A DNA stretch of 64,000 nucleotides from Microglena sp. YARC (Eukaryota > Chlorophyta > Chlorophyceae > Chlamydomonadales > Chlamydomonadaceae), in the NCBI GenBank assembly GCA_022414725.1, contig CM039466.1, forward strand, positions 35,731,947-35,795,946. Direction: 5' to 3'. The position numbers and the translations under genes were made by a program. The notes below the pieces were generated by a model, which saw nothing but the letters and a program-made list of their open reading frames with translations, made no database searches and was not told the origin of the DNA. This document shows, in pieces, positions 14,721 to 22,844 of this stretch; position 1 is the stretch's first letter; each line of letters begins with the position of its first letter.

Positions 14721-15523
14721 ATAATAATAACGGTAATTATTATTATATTGTGTAATAATAATAATAATTAATAATAATAAAAAATAATAATAATAATAAT
14801 AATAATATATAATGGTGATGCTGATGGTGGCAATGTTGATGGTGGTGATGTTGATGGTGGTGATGTTGATGGTTGGTGATGTTGATGTGGTGATGTTGAT
14901 GTGTGATGTTGATGATGAAGTTGATGGTGGTGATGGATGGTAATGTTGATGGTGCGTGATGTTGAATGTTTGATGGTGGTGATGTTGATGGTGGTGATGT
15001 TGATGGTGGTGATGTTGATGGTGGTGATGTTGATGGTGGTGATGTTGATGGTGGTGATGTTGATGGTGGTGATGTTGATGGTGGTGATGCTGATGGTGGT
15101 GATGTTGATGGTGGTGATGTATGTTGATGGTGGTAATGTTGATGGTGGTGATGTTGATGGTGGTGATGTTGATGGTGGTGATGGTGGTGATGTTGATGGT
15201 GGTATGTTGATGGTGGGTGATGTTGATGGTGATGTTGATGGTGGTGATGTTGATGGTGGTGAAGTTGATGGTGGTAATGTTGATGGTGGTGATGTTGATG
15301 GTGGTGATGTTGATGGTGGTGATGTTGATGGTGGTGATGTTGATGGTGGTGATGTTGATGGTGGTTGATGTTTGATGGTGATTTCCCCTAGTTTTGATGG
15401 TGACCATGTAGATGGTGGTGACAACAAGCTCAATGAAGTAGGGCAGGTCCGCATCATGTGGTGCAGAGAAGCAAGTGATTCACAGCATAATATGATAAGT
15501 GGGTCATAATTAAAATACTACTG

Positions 15524-15589
<66 letters not shown>

Positions 15590-17536
15590 ATAATAATAAT
15601 AAAAGTAATAATCATAATCATAATCATAATAAATTAATAATGGTGATGCGGGAAGGCAAGTGCATAATTCATCAAACATGTTCTGCATTTAACAAGGCGT
15701 GATGTTCAGGGGGCGAGCCAGCAAAGTCGGTGATATGATTGGATTATTGCCCTAGCCACTGTTTTGTTCGACGACGCCTCGCCATTCTGTCGCTGCATGG
15801 TGACGCAAGGGTCTGGCTAAACAAGACAGAAATGCCCCCCCACCCACCCCCCAGGCCCACTAGGGACCACTGCTGCCCCCTCACATGAAACAGTGCCCCC
15901 CGCCCACAAAGAACAGCCCCCCCCAGAGCTCTTTTCCCTCCGCTACCAGTAGTGATCGCTACCTGTGACCCCAGTCTGGCCAAACCTTCCACTACCCTGA
16001 GAATTGAATCTCGGCCCCGCCCCAAGACCACCCAGGGCCGCTACCAGTAGCGATCGCTACCTAGGACCCTGTTTTGGCCAAACCTTCCACTACCCTGAGA
16101 CTTGAATCTCGGCCCTGCCCCAAGACCACCCAGGGCCGCTACCAGTAGCGATCGCTACCTAGGACCCTGTTTTGGCCAAACCTTCCGCTACCCTGAGACT
16201 GCCCCGCCCCACCCCGCCTTGCCCCCCAACAAAACCCCCCTGGGCCGTCCCAGCAGGGCAAGCCTTTCTGGCCACCCACCCAAATCACTACCAGGAGCTC
16301 AACCTTGAAAGACACCAAATCCCTGATCACTACTAGAAGACCCCTTTCTGAAACGGAAAAAAAAAAACTCTGCATGTGCCCCACTCTCCAACTGCGACTG
16401 CAGCCCAAGGATGGGCCCAAACAGCGACAGGCCAGCCACCACAGCTACCATCCAACCTCATGGCGAAGATATGATACCTTATTACTACTCCCCATTGTCC
16501 GGCCAAAACTTCACAATCAACCCAGCAGGTATTGACATCACCAGAACCAACAATAGAGTAGAACTATGCGCTATCCACCATATCCACTATATGTCCACTA
16601 CTATTTATTTTTTGTATATTATTACTGCCACACCGGCGGCTCAAAGATTTACTAGGCTGATATCTCGTCCAGATACACCAGCGTGGCGCCAGGCCGCTAC
16701 CATCCAACCTCATGGCGAAGATATAAAATCTTATAACTGCCACGCAGGCCGCTAAAAGATTTTCCAGACTGGCATCAGGTCCAGGTGTACCAGCGTTGCG
16801 CCAGGCCGTTACCATCCAACTTCATGGCGATAAGATTTGCCAGACTGGCATCTAGTCCAGGTTCACCAGCGTGGCGCCAGGCCGTTACCATCCAACTTCA
16901 TGGCTAAAAGATTTACCAGACTGGCATCTGGTCCAGGTTCACCAGCGTGGCGCCAGGCTGTTACCATCCAACTTCATGGCTAAAAGATTTACCAGACTGG
17001 CATCTGGTCCAGGTTCACCAGCGTGGCGCCAGGCCGTTACCATCCAACCTCATGGAGAAGATATAATATGTTATTACTGCCACGCAGGCGGCTCAAAGAT
17101 TTTCTAGGCTGGCATCTCGTCCATATTCACCAGCGCCGCGCAAGGCCGTTACCATCCAATCTACTTCCCACATGGAACAGTGCCCCCCACTCATCGACTG
17201 AGACTGCAGGCCCCCACCCACCTACTCACTCACTCACTCACCGACTGCCCCCCACTCACAGACTGCGACTGCAGGCCCCTACCCACCCACTCACTCACTC
17301 ACTCTCCCACCCACACACTCACCCACTCACTCACAGACCGCCCCCCACTCACCGACTGCGACTGCAGGCCAGGGATGAGTCCAAACAGCAACAGGCCAGC
17401 CACCACACTGTAGGCTAACACGCTGTCCTCGCTCTCCTCCCACTTCCACTCATCTGCCTTGGGGGCTGGCATTGATTTGACGTTGCCATCAGCAACGTTG
17501 TCATCTGCTACAGCCACTGCAACCACCACTGTGGCC
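1665..17536 (-). CDS. Signal peptide peptidase-like gene, fragmented
   Basis: Presenilin-type intramembrane aspartyl protease of the ER, which cleaves signal-peptide remnants and type II membrane segments. On the minus strand, exon-like blocks occur in SPP order: TM1 (17536-17353), a block with VTTIYIGAHRSLTTEQRQ (14588-14484), LFGLYLIIKYLP to FLDCYF (12949-12843), W-LLAAFSTVVVSHAL (from 10601), then degenerate blocks resembling the HWL..N segment (about 9.0-9.6 kb), LG..VIAQ and SFR (about 8.06-7.5 kb), LLAYDFF with the TM6 YD motif (about 7.5 kb), DVMLTVATSD (about 7.4-3.6 kb) and ALxFRxDVS (about 2.4-1.7 kb). Introns between the first four blocks keep phase. The GxGD motif cannot be read and several lower blocks need frameshifts, so this may be a functional gene with poor sequence, or a pseudogene. 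The start codon and terminal exon were not found. Confidence 0.65.
2499..3498. other. Assembly gap, 1000 N
   Basis: Exactly 1000 N, the usual placeholder for a gap of unknown size. Open reading frames running through it are meaningless. Confidence 0.99.
3499..7460 (-). repeat. Tandem array of SPP-like exon, about 16 units
   Basis: Units of about 130-200 bp share plus-strand GATCATGTCAGACGTAGCGA and CCGTGAGCATCACATTGTCG. Spacers are CCACACCA-rich. Minus-strand units read as short exons; one near 4.7 kb gives SEHWFYGDVMLTVATSDVIS and one near 5.7 kb gives LFDDDNVMLTVSYVYDMI, followed by a donor-like GGTAGG. SPP proteins have FWVFG...VMVTVA(K/T)S here, directly after the TM6 YD motif. Units carry many single-base indels relative to one another. 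Long His/Thr/Pro plus-strand frames in this region are products of the spacers. Confidence 0.7.
7461..8170 (-). repeat. SPP-like exon copies (SFR and YD region)
   Basis: Two related minus-strand blocks. Near 7.6-7.46 kb one frame gives TEELQDADSAFGLLAYDFFG and a neighbouring frame of the same bases gives LRSFRM. Near 7.95-7.87 kb the counterpart reads LSSFRIAA before a stop. Shorter copies near 7.73 and 8.07 kb start with an acceptor (CAATGCAG or CACCAG) then CTTGGT; the first reads LGSGVIAQTF. SPP has LG.AF.IQGIELISLGSF(K/R) followed by LL.GLF.YD.FW, so the pieces match in order but need frameshifts to join. The GGTGGGG-rich spacers resemble introns of neighbouring arrays. Confidence 0.6.
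8180..8735. repeat. CACA and C-rich minisatellite
   Basis: Alternating (CA)n and C-runs in units of about 60 bp (ACACACCTCCCCCC pattern). No coding signal; the Gly/Val/Cys-rich minus-strand frames are low-complexity artefacts. From 8736 to 8860 there is ordinary sequence without a recognised feature. Confidence 0.85.
8861..9600 (-). repeat. Tandem array with HWLxxN-like exon cores
   Basis: G-rich spacers (GGGGAGAGGG) separate about four cores near 9.05-9.08, 9.14-9.18, 9.24-9.28 and 9.55-9.59 kb. On the minus strand the first three begin with the acceptor-like CCAG|GCT. The first reads AEWLPPNYIMCISLLC, comparable to KHW(L/I)ANN.LGL.F in SPP. The others are shorter or shifted. The order relative to the neighbouring SPP-like blocks is correct. 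Confidence 0.5.
9601..9780. repeat. CA-rich spacer
   Basis: CACACA and CCCACC repeats with a C-run at about 9729-9744. No feature supported. Confidence 0.7.
9781..10145 (-). repeat. Three exon-like copies with DEAE core
   Basis: Three units of about 135 bp. Minus-strand cores near 9.84-9.80, 9.97-9.91 and 10.16-10.11 kb read SCLRGLPIDEAEAPS, SFPRGLIDEAEDSSK and a decayed third version. The middle copy ends in a good donor, AAG|GTGGGG. The position suits the SPP loop after TM3 (a PFLxKxLPxG... region), but the peptide is too short to assign. Spacers are CA-rich. Confidence 0.5.
10150..10720 (-). repeat. Three copies of SPP-like exon d with G-rich spacers
   Basis: Minus-strand cores start at acceptor CAG|GTTGTT near 10236, 10345 and 10601. 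The copy from 10601 reads LLAAFSTVVVSHALYSEAG in the frame set by the preceding SPP exon. The other two are diverged (LFGFPQLVSSMPSQEVG; and one with a stop). Spacers are G-rich, with a GT microsatellite near 10480-10500. Confidence 0.6.
10541..10601 (-). CDS. SPP-like exon d (partial)
   Basis: Acceptor CCTACAG|G at 10602/10601. The first base completes the TG left by the exon at 12949-12843, giving TGG (Trp), then LLAAFSTVVVSHAL. This matches the YFF-LLG-hydrophobic segment after TM2 in SPP (for example YFFVLGILALSHT in the human enzyme). No consensus donor is visible after the segment, so the 3' limit is approximate and the copy may be truncated. Confidence 0.5.
10740..11920. other. AT-rich stretch with decayed SPP exon copies
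   Basis: No gene found. At about 11835-11905 the minus strand carries a diverged copy of the 3' half of the SPP exon at 12949-12843 (CTTGATCAAGTATTGCCAG, then TTCCTGGATGCTATTTTCTG) with a stop. A shorter scrap lies near 10770-10815. A TATATATA tract lies at 11276-11290 and a C-run at 11432-11444. Confidence 0.5.
11921..12420. repeat. AT-rich tandem repeat
   Basis: About a dozen degenerate units of 35-45 bp with the motif ATAAACATGAATATAACCAT and ACTATAATATACAT. No coding signal. Confidence 0.85.
12421..12842 (-). repeat. Tandem copies of SPP exon c 3' half
   Basis: After G-runs (12425-12450) and a block like one at 60.1 kb, four or five units of about 70 bp carry, on the minus strand, TTACCAG|ACTTCTCAT then GGCTGCCTGGACTGCTATTT and CTGGTGAGT. 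Each unit therefore keeps an acceptor-like and a donor-like end around the F-L-D-C-Y-F coding core. Confidence 0.75.
12843..12949 (-). CDS. SPP exon c (transmembrane segment 2)
   Basis: Acceptor CTCATAG|GGT and donor TTCTG|GTGAGT; 107 nt, phase 0 in, two bases out. It encodes GLLAPILASVSLFGLYLIIK then YLPDFSFQGFLDCYF. It aligns without gaps to the human SPP segment PIIASCTLLGLYLFFK, and its Lys and following Tyr/Phe-rich helix start are conserved. The 5' half is the core of the array at 12950-14330 and the 3' half that of 12421-12842, so the exon sits exactly where two arrays meet. This exon is intact. Confidence 0.8.
12950..14330 (-). repeat. Tandem array of SPP exon c 5' half, about 8 units
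   Basis: Units of about 120-190 bp. The minus-strand core begins AG|GGACTCCTTGCTCCTAT or a variant and continues CCT(C/A)(C/G)CATC(A/C)GTCTCCCTCTTT, the LLAPILASVSLF part of the adjacent exon. Cores drift away from the exon at higher coordinates (variants such as RDFLLLSFPPSPSLDVTPL). Spacers are GGGTGG-rich. The long Pro/Ser/Leu-rich minus-strand frames across this region are read-through of the array. Confidence 0.8.
14484..14588 (-). CDS. SPP exon b (loop and TM region)
   Basis: Acceptor CACCACAG|GAT and donor GAG|GTGGGT; 105 nt, phase 0 at both ends. It encodes DADLPYFIGLAVTTIYIGAH then RSLTTEQRQMISFNE. Plant SPP has N-terminal TACITVYVGCFRSVK followed by a Met-rich lead-in to TM2; the AVTTIYIGAHRSL match and order are good. 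Joined to the exon at 12949 it reads ...SFNE-GLLAPILAS. Intact, with a consensus donor. A second, damaged copy lies at about 15371-15475. Confidence 0.8.
14652..14812. repeat. TAA/TTA trinucleotide repeat
   Basis: (AAT)n followed by (TTA)n, able to fold back on itself. Confidence 0.95.
14815..15370 (-). repeat. 15-bp minisatellite derived from an SPP exon
   Basis: About 35 units. Minus-strand unit ACCACCATCAACATC (peptide T-T-I-N-I). The SPP exon at 14588-14484 contains ACCACCATCTACATC (T-T-I-Y-I), one base different, and the damaged exon copy at the high-coordinate end of the array runs straight into the repeat. The simplest reading is that this satellite grew from that exon. Confidence 0.9.
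15371..15475 (-). pseudogene. Damaged copy of SPP exon b
   Basis: Minus strand reads DADLPYFIELVVTTIYM from an acceptor region CTGCACCACATGAT that has lost its AG, then diverges into the minisatellite. It is a second copy of the exon at 14588-14484, with the RSLTTEQ part missing. Confidence 0.8.
15519..15640. repeat. CTA and TAA trinucleotide repeats
   Basis: (CTA)n of about 70 bp followed by (TAA)n and (TCATAA)n. Confidence 0.95.
15700..16234. repeat. About 100-bp tandem repeat
   Basis: Three units begin GCTACCAGTAG(C/T)GATCGCTA near 15943, 16037 and 16138 and share CCAAACCTTCC(A/G)CTACCCTG. C-runs precede them at 15834-15850. No gene recognised. Confidence 0.8.
16235..16350 (-). repeat. 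Interspersed repeat C, copy 1
   Basis: Matches the sequence at about 25700-25805 in inverse orientation (shared CCACCCACCCAAATC / GATTTGGGTAGGTGG, and AAGACACCAAATCCCTGAT / ATCAGGGATTTGGTGTCTT). Confidence 0.85.
16351..17160. repeat. SPP TM1 exon copy plus about 110-bp tandem array
   Basis: At about 16375-16430 the minus strand reads VVAGLSLFGPILGLQSQL, a copy of the TM1 core at 17353-17536. From about 16435 to 17160 there are six units sharing TTACCATCCAACCTCATGG, AAAGATTT(A/T)CCAGACTGGCA and CACCAGCGTGGCGCCAGGCC. The latter array has no coding core that I recognise. Confidence 0.8.
17161..17352. repeat. CTCAC-rich array of exon ends
   Basis: CACTCACTCACTCAC tracts alternate with short copies of the adjacent exon's 3' end (GACTGCGACTGCAGGCC on the plus strand). 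Confidence 0.8.
17353..17536 (-). CDS. SPP exon a (TM1)
   Basis: Donor TCG|GTGAGT at 17353/17352, phase 0 out. Coding ends VLAYSVVAGLLLFGLIPGLQ-SQS, then the next exon starts DADLPYF. Plant SPP has a TM1 of the same spacing before its VYVG segment. Upstream of the helix lie an acidic stretch (ADEWKWEESEDS) and EATVVVAVAVADDN. The acceptor is uncertain: AG at about 17536 follows an A-run and C-run rather than a good polypyrimidine tract. No initiator exon was identified upstream. Confidence 0.65.
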
Positions 17537-17757
17537 TCTTTTTTTTGGCGGGGGGGGGGGGGGGGGGCAGGGGGGGGGGGGGCAGGGGGGGCAGGGTTTA
17601 GGTGAGTGGGGGGGGGGTGGAGTGGAGGTATGACGGAGATGGTAAGCTGCACTATCCACTTCCACTCATCTGATTTTGGGGTGATGTTGGTTCGACGTTG
17701 CCACCTGCTACAGCCACTGCAACCACCACAGTGGCCTCTTTTGGTGGGGAGGGAGGG

Positions 17758-17795
<38 letters not shown>

Positions 17796-18180
17796 GGTTA
17801 GTGGGTGGGTGGGTGGAGTGGGGGTATGACAGAGATGGTAAGCTGCACTATCCACTTCCACTCATCTGATTTTGGGGTGATGTTGGTTCGACGTTGCCAC
17901 CTGCTACAGCCACTGCAACCACCACAGTGGCCTCTTTAGGGGCAGTGCAGGGGAGAGGGGGGGTCGGGGGGGCAGGGTTTAGGTTAGTGGGTGGGTGGGT
18001 ATGAGGGTGGGGTATGTTGCAGATGGCAAGCAGCACCATCCACTGCCACTCATCTGCTTTGGGGGCTGACGTTGGTTTGATGTTGCCATCTGCAACTGAC
18101 ACTGCAGCTACCACTGTGGCCTCTTTAGGGCAGGGGAGGGTGGGTGGAGGGTGTGTGTGTGGGGGGGGGGGGGGGGGGGG
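17537..18180 (-). repeat. Partial copies of SPP exon a with G-runs
   Basis: Three units of about 180 bp. Minus-strand cores near 17735, 17938 and 18125 read EATVVVAVAVAGGNVEPTS or EATVVAAVSVADGNIKPTS and PKADEW, then leave the exon sequence before the TM helix. G-runs of 15-30 bp sit between units. Confidence 0.8.
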
Positions 18181-18404
18181 GTATGTGGTAGATGACCTCC
18201 ATTACCCCAATCACACCATCAAACCCTCATCACCCTGACCACCCCATCCACCGCCGTACTCCCATACCACACCATCACACACCTATCACCCCGGCCACAC
18301 CATCAAACCCTCATTAACTCAATCAAACGACCCCATCCACCCCTTTACTCCTATGTCACACCATCACACCCACATCACACCGGTCACACCATCACCAGGA
18401 TTTT
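18181..18404. repeat. ACCATCACAC-rich spacer
   Basis: Loose repeats of ACACCATCA(A/C)AC and CACCCC. No feature recognised. Confidence 0.6.
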
Positions 18405-18594
18405 TCTTTTCGGCTTGTCATAGCACCTTCTAGGCAGCTCCCTGAGCCAACCACTTGGCTACACAGAACTATTTCAGCAGTTCTAGAAAGCTTATCACGT
18501 CAGCTTCAAGGTGCTCGAGGTTGCACCAAGTTCTGCTGAATAGCCAGTCAGAGGAGCTGTCTAGAAGCCGCTGCTCGTAGCTGAAAAGAAACAC
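18405..18594. mobile_element. TIR element A1 (about 190 bp)
   Basis: Left end TTTTTCTTTTCGGC...CTTCTAGGCAGCTCCCTGAG and right end (reverse complement) CTTTTCAGCTACGAGCAGCG...CTTCTAGACAGCTCC are inverted copies. Same family as the elements near 23.8, 25.9, 34.3 and 43.3 kb. No internal coding capacity, so it looks like a non-autonomous inverted-repeat element. Confidence 0.75.
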
Positions 18595-19220
18595 AGACCA
18601 TCACAGCACCAGATACACTGTACATGACGTACCATTCTCTCCATCACGAGTTGCCTTCGGCACTACAACAGTCAACCTGAAAAAGTGTAAGCGAGGTACA
18701 AGCCAATTGTCAGTGACTAAGCGTCAGAGGATTGAATTAAAAAATTGCAATGCATGCACGTACACACCCTCACACACGCATCCTCACCCACGCACCTTCA
18801 CCAACCCACACACACCCACACATCCTCACCCACGCACACCCTTACACACCCACAACCTCACCCACACCCACACAATCACCCACACCCACCCTCACCCTCG
18901 ACCACACCCTCACCCAACCACCCACCTACACCCTCCCCCCACATGCACGCACACACACACACACACTCACCCCCCCACACACACACACCCTCGCCCCACC
19001 CTCATCCTCACCCTCACCCACCCACCTACACCCATCCACACCCACCATACCACAAAAATAAAAGGAGAAAAAAACGCCAGGTGAAACGTTTTTTTTGTGT
19101 GCAACAGTCCCTGAGGGTGGGTGGGTGTGGGTGGGTGCGTGGGTGTGGGTGGGTGGAGGGTGGGGGGGGTGATGGGGGGTGGGGGGTGGGGGGGGGGAGT
19201 GTGTGAGTGTGTAAGCTTGG
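18595..19220. repeat. CA-rich then GT-rich low-complexity block
   Basis: (CACCCACAC)n at about 18757-19045 and its near complement (GGGTGGGTG) at about 19108-19215, which could pair as a long hairpin. No gene seen in 18595-18756. Confidence 0.75.
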
Positions 19221-20699
19221 TGCCACCCAAGTCGACCCCACGGTGGGAAGAGCTTTCGCTCGTCACAGCAGATTGGAGACATGCGCGTAGATGCGCGGGA
19301 CGATTCTCCATCGATCGACATGGCCATGCATGCGCCTCGTGCTTAGTTGGCGGGATGCCTGCTTGCAGCCTGGAAGCGTTCATTCTACCCATGCGCAGTC
19401 CTACTGCAGAAGGTGGGCAGTCTGAAGGCTGTTGGACCATGTCGTCGAACAAACCTGGGCCACGCCGGGGCTCCGCAACGGTTGGGCACGATTCCCACCA
19501 CGGATGATGACCGTGTTGTCGACGCCCGCAAGGTAACAGGCTGGTACAGGCATCGACGGAGTAGCATGGTGTTGGAGGTTGACTGAGGGGAAATTGGATG
19601 TGTGGAGGTTGGAGGCAGTTTGGAGGTGTGTGGGGGGTGAGAAGGGGATCGCGGGCGGGTGACGTGCCTAGCTGGCGGGAAGGCCTTGTACGGCGAGGCT
19701 GGGGGATCTTGTACGGTACACGGAAAGCGGTGATCGACCTGAGGTTCGGTTGACCCGGTTTGACCGACAGGTGAAGGAATTCAGGATCAGTTTTTTTTGT
19801 GACAGGAACAAATGACTTCACCAAGCATCATCGGGCTCCAGGCTCTCTTTGGGTGCTACCGGTACTAGCAGGTACTTAGGTACTAGTAGCGTTTGTGGTA
19901 TCAAAAAGCAACCCCCATAGGCTCTAACATAGCACCCCAATTGAGTCAATTGAATTGGCCCAATTGCACTGAGATAAATAATTTAGCACGTGCGCAGGCA
20001 AAGCCTTCAAGAAGGCGAAAAAAAATTAAAAAAACGATACGGGATGTCACCACTTCCCAGATAAACAAATATAATACTTCTTCTTCTTCATCTTCTCATC
20101 GAACCAGAAAAGCTGTTCCACCCACACGCCTAGTCGACTACTTTATGTAGTCCCCCATTAGTGGTATAAACAGTCACCACATCCTAGCCATGGATTCGAA
20201 TACACTTGTTTTGCTGCCTGATTGGAGGTATCGCTCAAGGGTACTTGGACTTCGAAGGCTATGGGCAGCGCAGAGTTGGGCAGTTGGCTGAAAAACCATT
20301 TAACAATTTCAATTCAAAAACATGCTACGGTATGTTCAGGTGTGTGGTGTGATAGTAGTGCTCACACTAAAAATGCTTACTCCTTTGCATGTTGTTATAG
20401 CCCAGGGGTGCCATCGCTGGTGTGTACAGTGAGACCCACCTCCTGGGGTGAAAGTCCTTTCATAACTAAAAAAAGTTTTTTTACTGCTGAATACGGCGAG
20501 CCCTCGAGGAGCCAAATCGCTGGCTGGAGCCATATAATCAAGTTCTAGTTCAAATAGGCTGAAGGAACTTGCCCAACCATGAAAGGAGGGGCTATCACGA
20601 AAAGGCATTTATGAACCGGAACCATAACAATCGTTTTACAGACGGGGGGGCTGAGTTCGTGCTACAATGCTACATATAATTTGAGATCTCATAGGAGTA
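19221..20699. other. Unique-looking stretch, no gene assigned
   Basis: Balanced composition but no exon I can defend. It contains a repeat shared with 21.7 kb (GGAGCCAAATCGCTGGCTGG near 20507; family H) and at about 20555-20690 a block related to 60.08-60.21 kb (ACAATCGTTTTAC, GGCTGAGTTC). Confidence 0.4.
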
Positions 20700-20704
20700 A
20701 GGCC

Positions 20705-20915
20705 GTTTCAGTGATACGATTGGTCAAGTGGAGCACGAAATCGCTTCAACGACGAAGGGTTGGGGGTTCGATTCCCCCTACGATTACCTTTAGCGTTGCA
20801 GATCGTTGTCAACTAGGATGGTAGCTTGTCCAGTCGAGGTGGTAGACCGTTGTCTGCCCGCGTACGACGGGCTCCCTTAACACCACGCCCCACCAGGCGT
20901 TATCATTACCTTTTT
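20705..20915 (+). mobile_element. tRNA-derived SINE, plus-strand copy
   Basis: tRNA-like head with an A box (TTGGTCAAGTGG, 20720-20731) and a perfect B box (GGTTCGATTCC, 20765-20775), followed by a body (GGTAGCTTGTCCAG ... CACCACGCCCCACCAGGCG) ending near CATTACCTTTTTT. The body recurs in inverse orientation at 58.1 and 59.9 kb. The acceptor arms pair poorly, so this is not a working tRNA gene. Confidence 0.8.
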
Positions 20916-22320
20916 TCTTAGGACTTAATACACCGGTAAGTAGTTAGTTAGTTACGGTACCATATTCAGTTATTGATAATAGAAATAAGCTACATGTACT
21001 TCGTAATAACATTCAGCTAACTCTAGTTCCCTACAGGGTAATACATTTTGTCATTTGGGTTGCGCTTTTGACTCAACTGAAAACGGAAATCTGCACGCTC
21101 AGAGGGGATTTAAAAATTTGCACCATATGCGCGGTCGAGCTCCAAAACTTTGCGTGCTAGAGCGCAATAGCGCGCGTCATGTAGTACTCTGACTCCCAAC
21201 AGGGTTGCTCAGGAGGAACCCAGCTCTGCGTCCTGAGACGCAACCAATTCCACAGCCTGCGTCCTGCGACGGAACCAACCCACTGAAGCTGGGTCTGTGA
21301 AGCAGGACGCAGCGTCCTGAACAACCCTGGTTCCCACACCTTATACCTGGACGAGTCCTTCAACTATCTAATCTTCATAGTTGGCTCCCTGGCTTCCGTG
21401 GGTATCGCACAGGGGGGGCTTAGCATTGGAAGACGGTGACCAGCCCAAAGTTGGCTGCAAACCATGTAACAATCCAATCCAATCCTTAGCGCAGACTCTA
21501 GGGGACCAAACACTCGTCACAAGGGGGCTACAGCTTCAGGCTAGGCGATCAGAATCAGCCATAACTTTTTGCAGGTAATGGGTGGTGTGAAGTGTGTGTG
21601 GAGGTGGTGTGTGTAGTTGGTGGGTGGTGGTGGTTGGTAGGTGGTGACAATGGGTGTGAGAGGGTGAGCTGTTCCCCTGGGCAGCAATCAGAATCAGCCA
21701 CAACTTTTCGTCCTATTACTTTTACTGCCGAAGAAGGCGAGCAGCCAAATTGCTGGCTGGAGCCATGTAACCAAGTTCACGTTCAAGCTTAGCTATCAAA
21801 CTCTAGAGATATGACTAGAGATGCATTCTGTACTCAGGAGTGTGATGTATTAGTGTATAAACTACCCATGTTTACTCTGCCTGCAGGTGGCGAGCAGCCT
21901 GGAGGCTGATAGATAGGGAACGGCAATATGATATCATGTCATCATATGATGCCGGCAGTCTGACTAGGCTCAAGTTACCACTCATATACAATATCATATG
22001 ATATCACACTTGCCTTTGGTCAATATCATATGATCTGCAGGTCCCTACTGATAGACCATGTAAACAGTCCAACGCAAGGAGGCTCTAGTTCTACACAGGC
22101 TGTAGGTCTTAGCTAGTGGCACAGGTCAAAGGGAGACTGGAATCCTTAAGTTCTTTACCATGATTGTCATGACAAGAAGACGAAGCTACCTGTACTTCGT
22201 GATAACATTCAGCTAGCTCTAGTTCCCACACCTTAGCGCAGACTGGAGGGGACTAAACACTCGTCACAAGGAGCCTACAGCTCCAAGCTTAGATATCAAG
22301 CCCACGAGATAGGACTGGGG
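20916..22320. other. No gene assigned; short repeats
   Basis: Family H repeat at about 21705-21790 (CAAATTGCTGGCTGGAGCCA). A fold-back region with CAGGACGCAG-type segments at about 21200-21330. ATCATATGAT palindromes at about 21935-22035. A repeat related to 38.26 and 44.47 kb at about 21870-21910. Confidence 0.45.
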
Positions 22321-22322
22321 TA

Positions 22323-22590
22323 GGGGGAAGTCAGCCCTCACTTACCTAAACCCACCTAGACCCTACACCTTGGAATAAAACCTGAACCACTAAACCCTAC
22401 CCCCCCCCCCCCAAACTTAAGTGGGGGCTGACTTCCCCCCACCTATGACTAGAGATAGGACTAGGGTAGGGGGAAGTCAGCCCCCACTTACCTAAACCAC
22501 GTAGACCCTACACCTTGGAATCAAAACCTAAACCACTAAACCCCCCAAACTTAAGTGGGGGCTATCTCAAGTGGGGGCTCACTTCCCCCC
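22323..22590. mobile_element. Two inverted-repeat elements in tandem
   Basis: Copy 1 has 22-bp inverted ends (GGGGGAAGTCAGCCC... at 22323 and ...GGGCTGACTTCCCCC ending at 22439, one mismatch). Copy 2 runs from 22469 to about 22590 with a partly duplicated right end. Inside are CCTAAACC and AAACCCTA motifs. About 115 bp each; they look like short non-autonomous elements or foldback repeats. Confidence 0.7.
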
Positions 22591-22599
22591 ACCTATGAC

Positions 22600-22745
22600 T
22601 AGGGGTCGGCTATGTTATATAATATTATATAATATTAGTCGAACGGGCCGTCTTACCAGAATTTCGAATTTATTTGAAAAACTAATATTATTGTGACACT
22701 GCAATAATATTAGTTACTATTAGTTTTTCAAACACTTATATTAGG
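22600..22745. repeat. AT-rich palindromic block
   Basis: Contains TTGAAAAACTAATATTATTG and its inverse CAATAATATTAG...CTATTAGTTTTTCAA, able to form a hairpin. Confidence 0.7.
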
Positions 22746-22844
22746 TGCTGTTCCCTACCTATGAATAGGGATATGACTAATGCATTCTATACTCAGGATC
22801 CCCCTCAATCTGAGATGAATCGGGGCTTATAATCTCATGTAAGA

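Noticed and set aside
14646..15457. Minus-strand frame rich in Thr-Ile-Asn repeats as a possible antifreeze-like or adhesive protein
   Set aside because: It is the translation of the 15-bp satellite and (TTA)n; the only real coding source is the SPP exon it came from.
18967..19824. A 285-residue minus-strand frame
   Set aside because: Its C-terminal third is CA-rich repeat and the rest shows no family resemblance or splice logic.
20711..20790. Functional tRNA gene
   Set aside because: A and B boxes are present but the acceptor stem does not pair and the sequence continues into a SINE body seen elsewhere.
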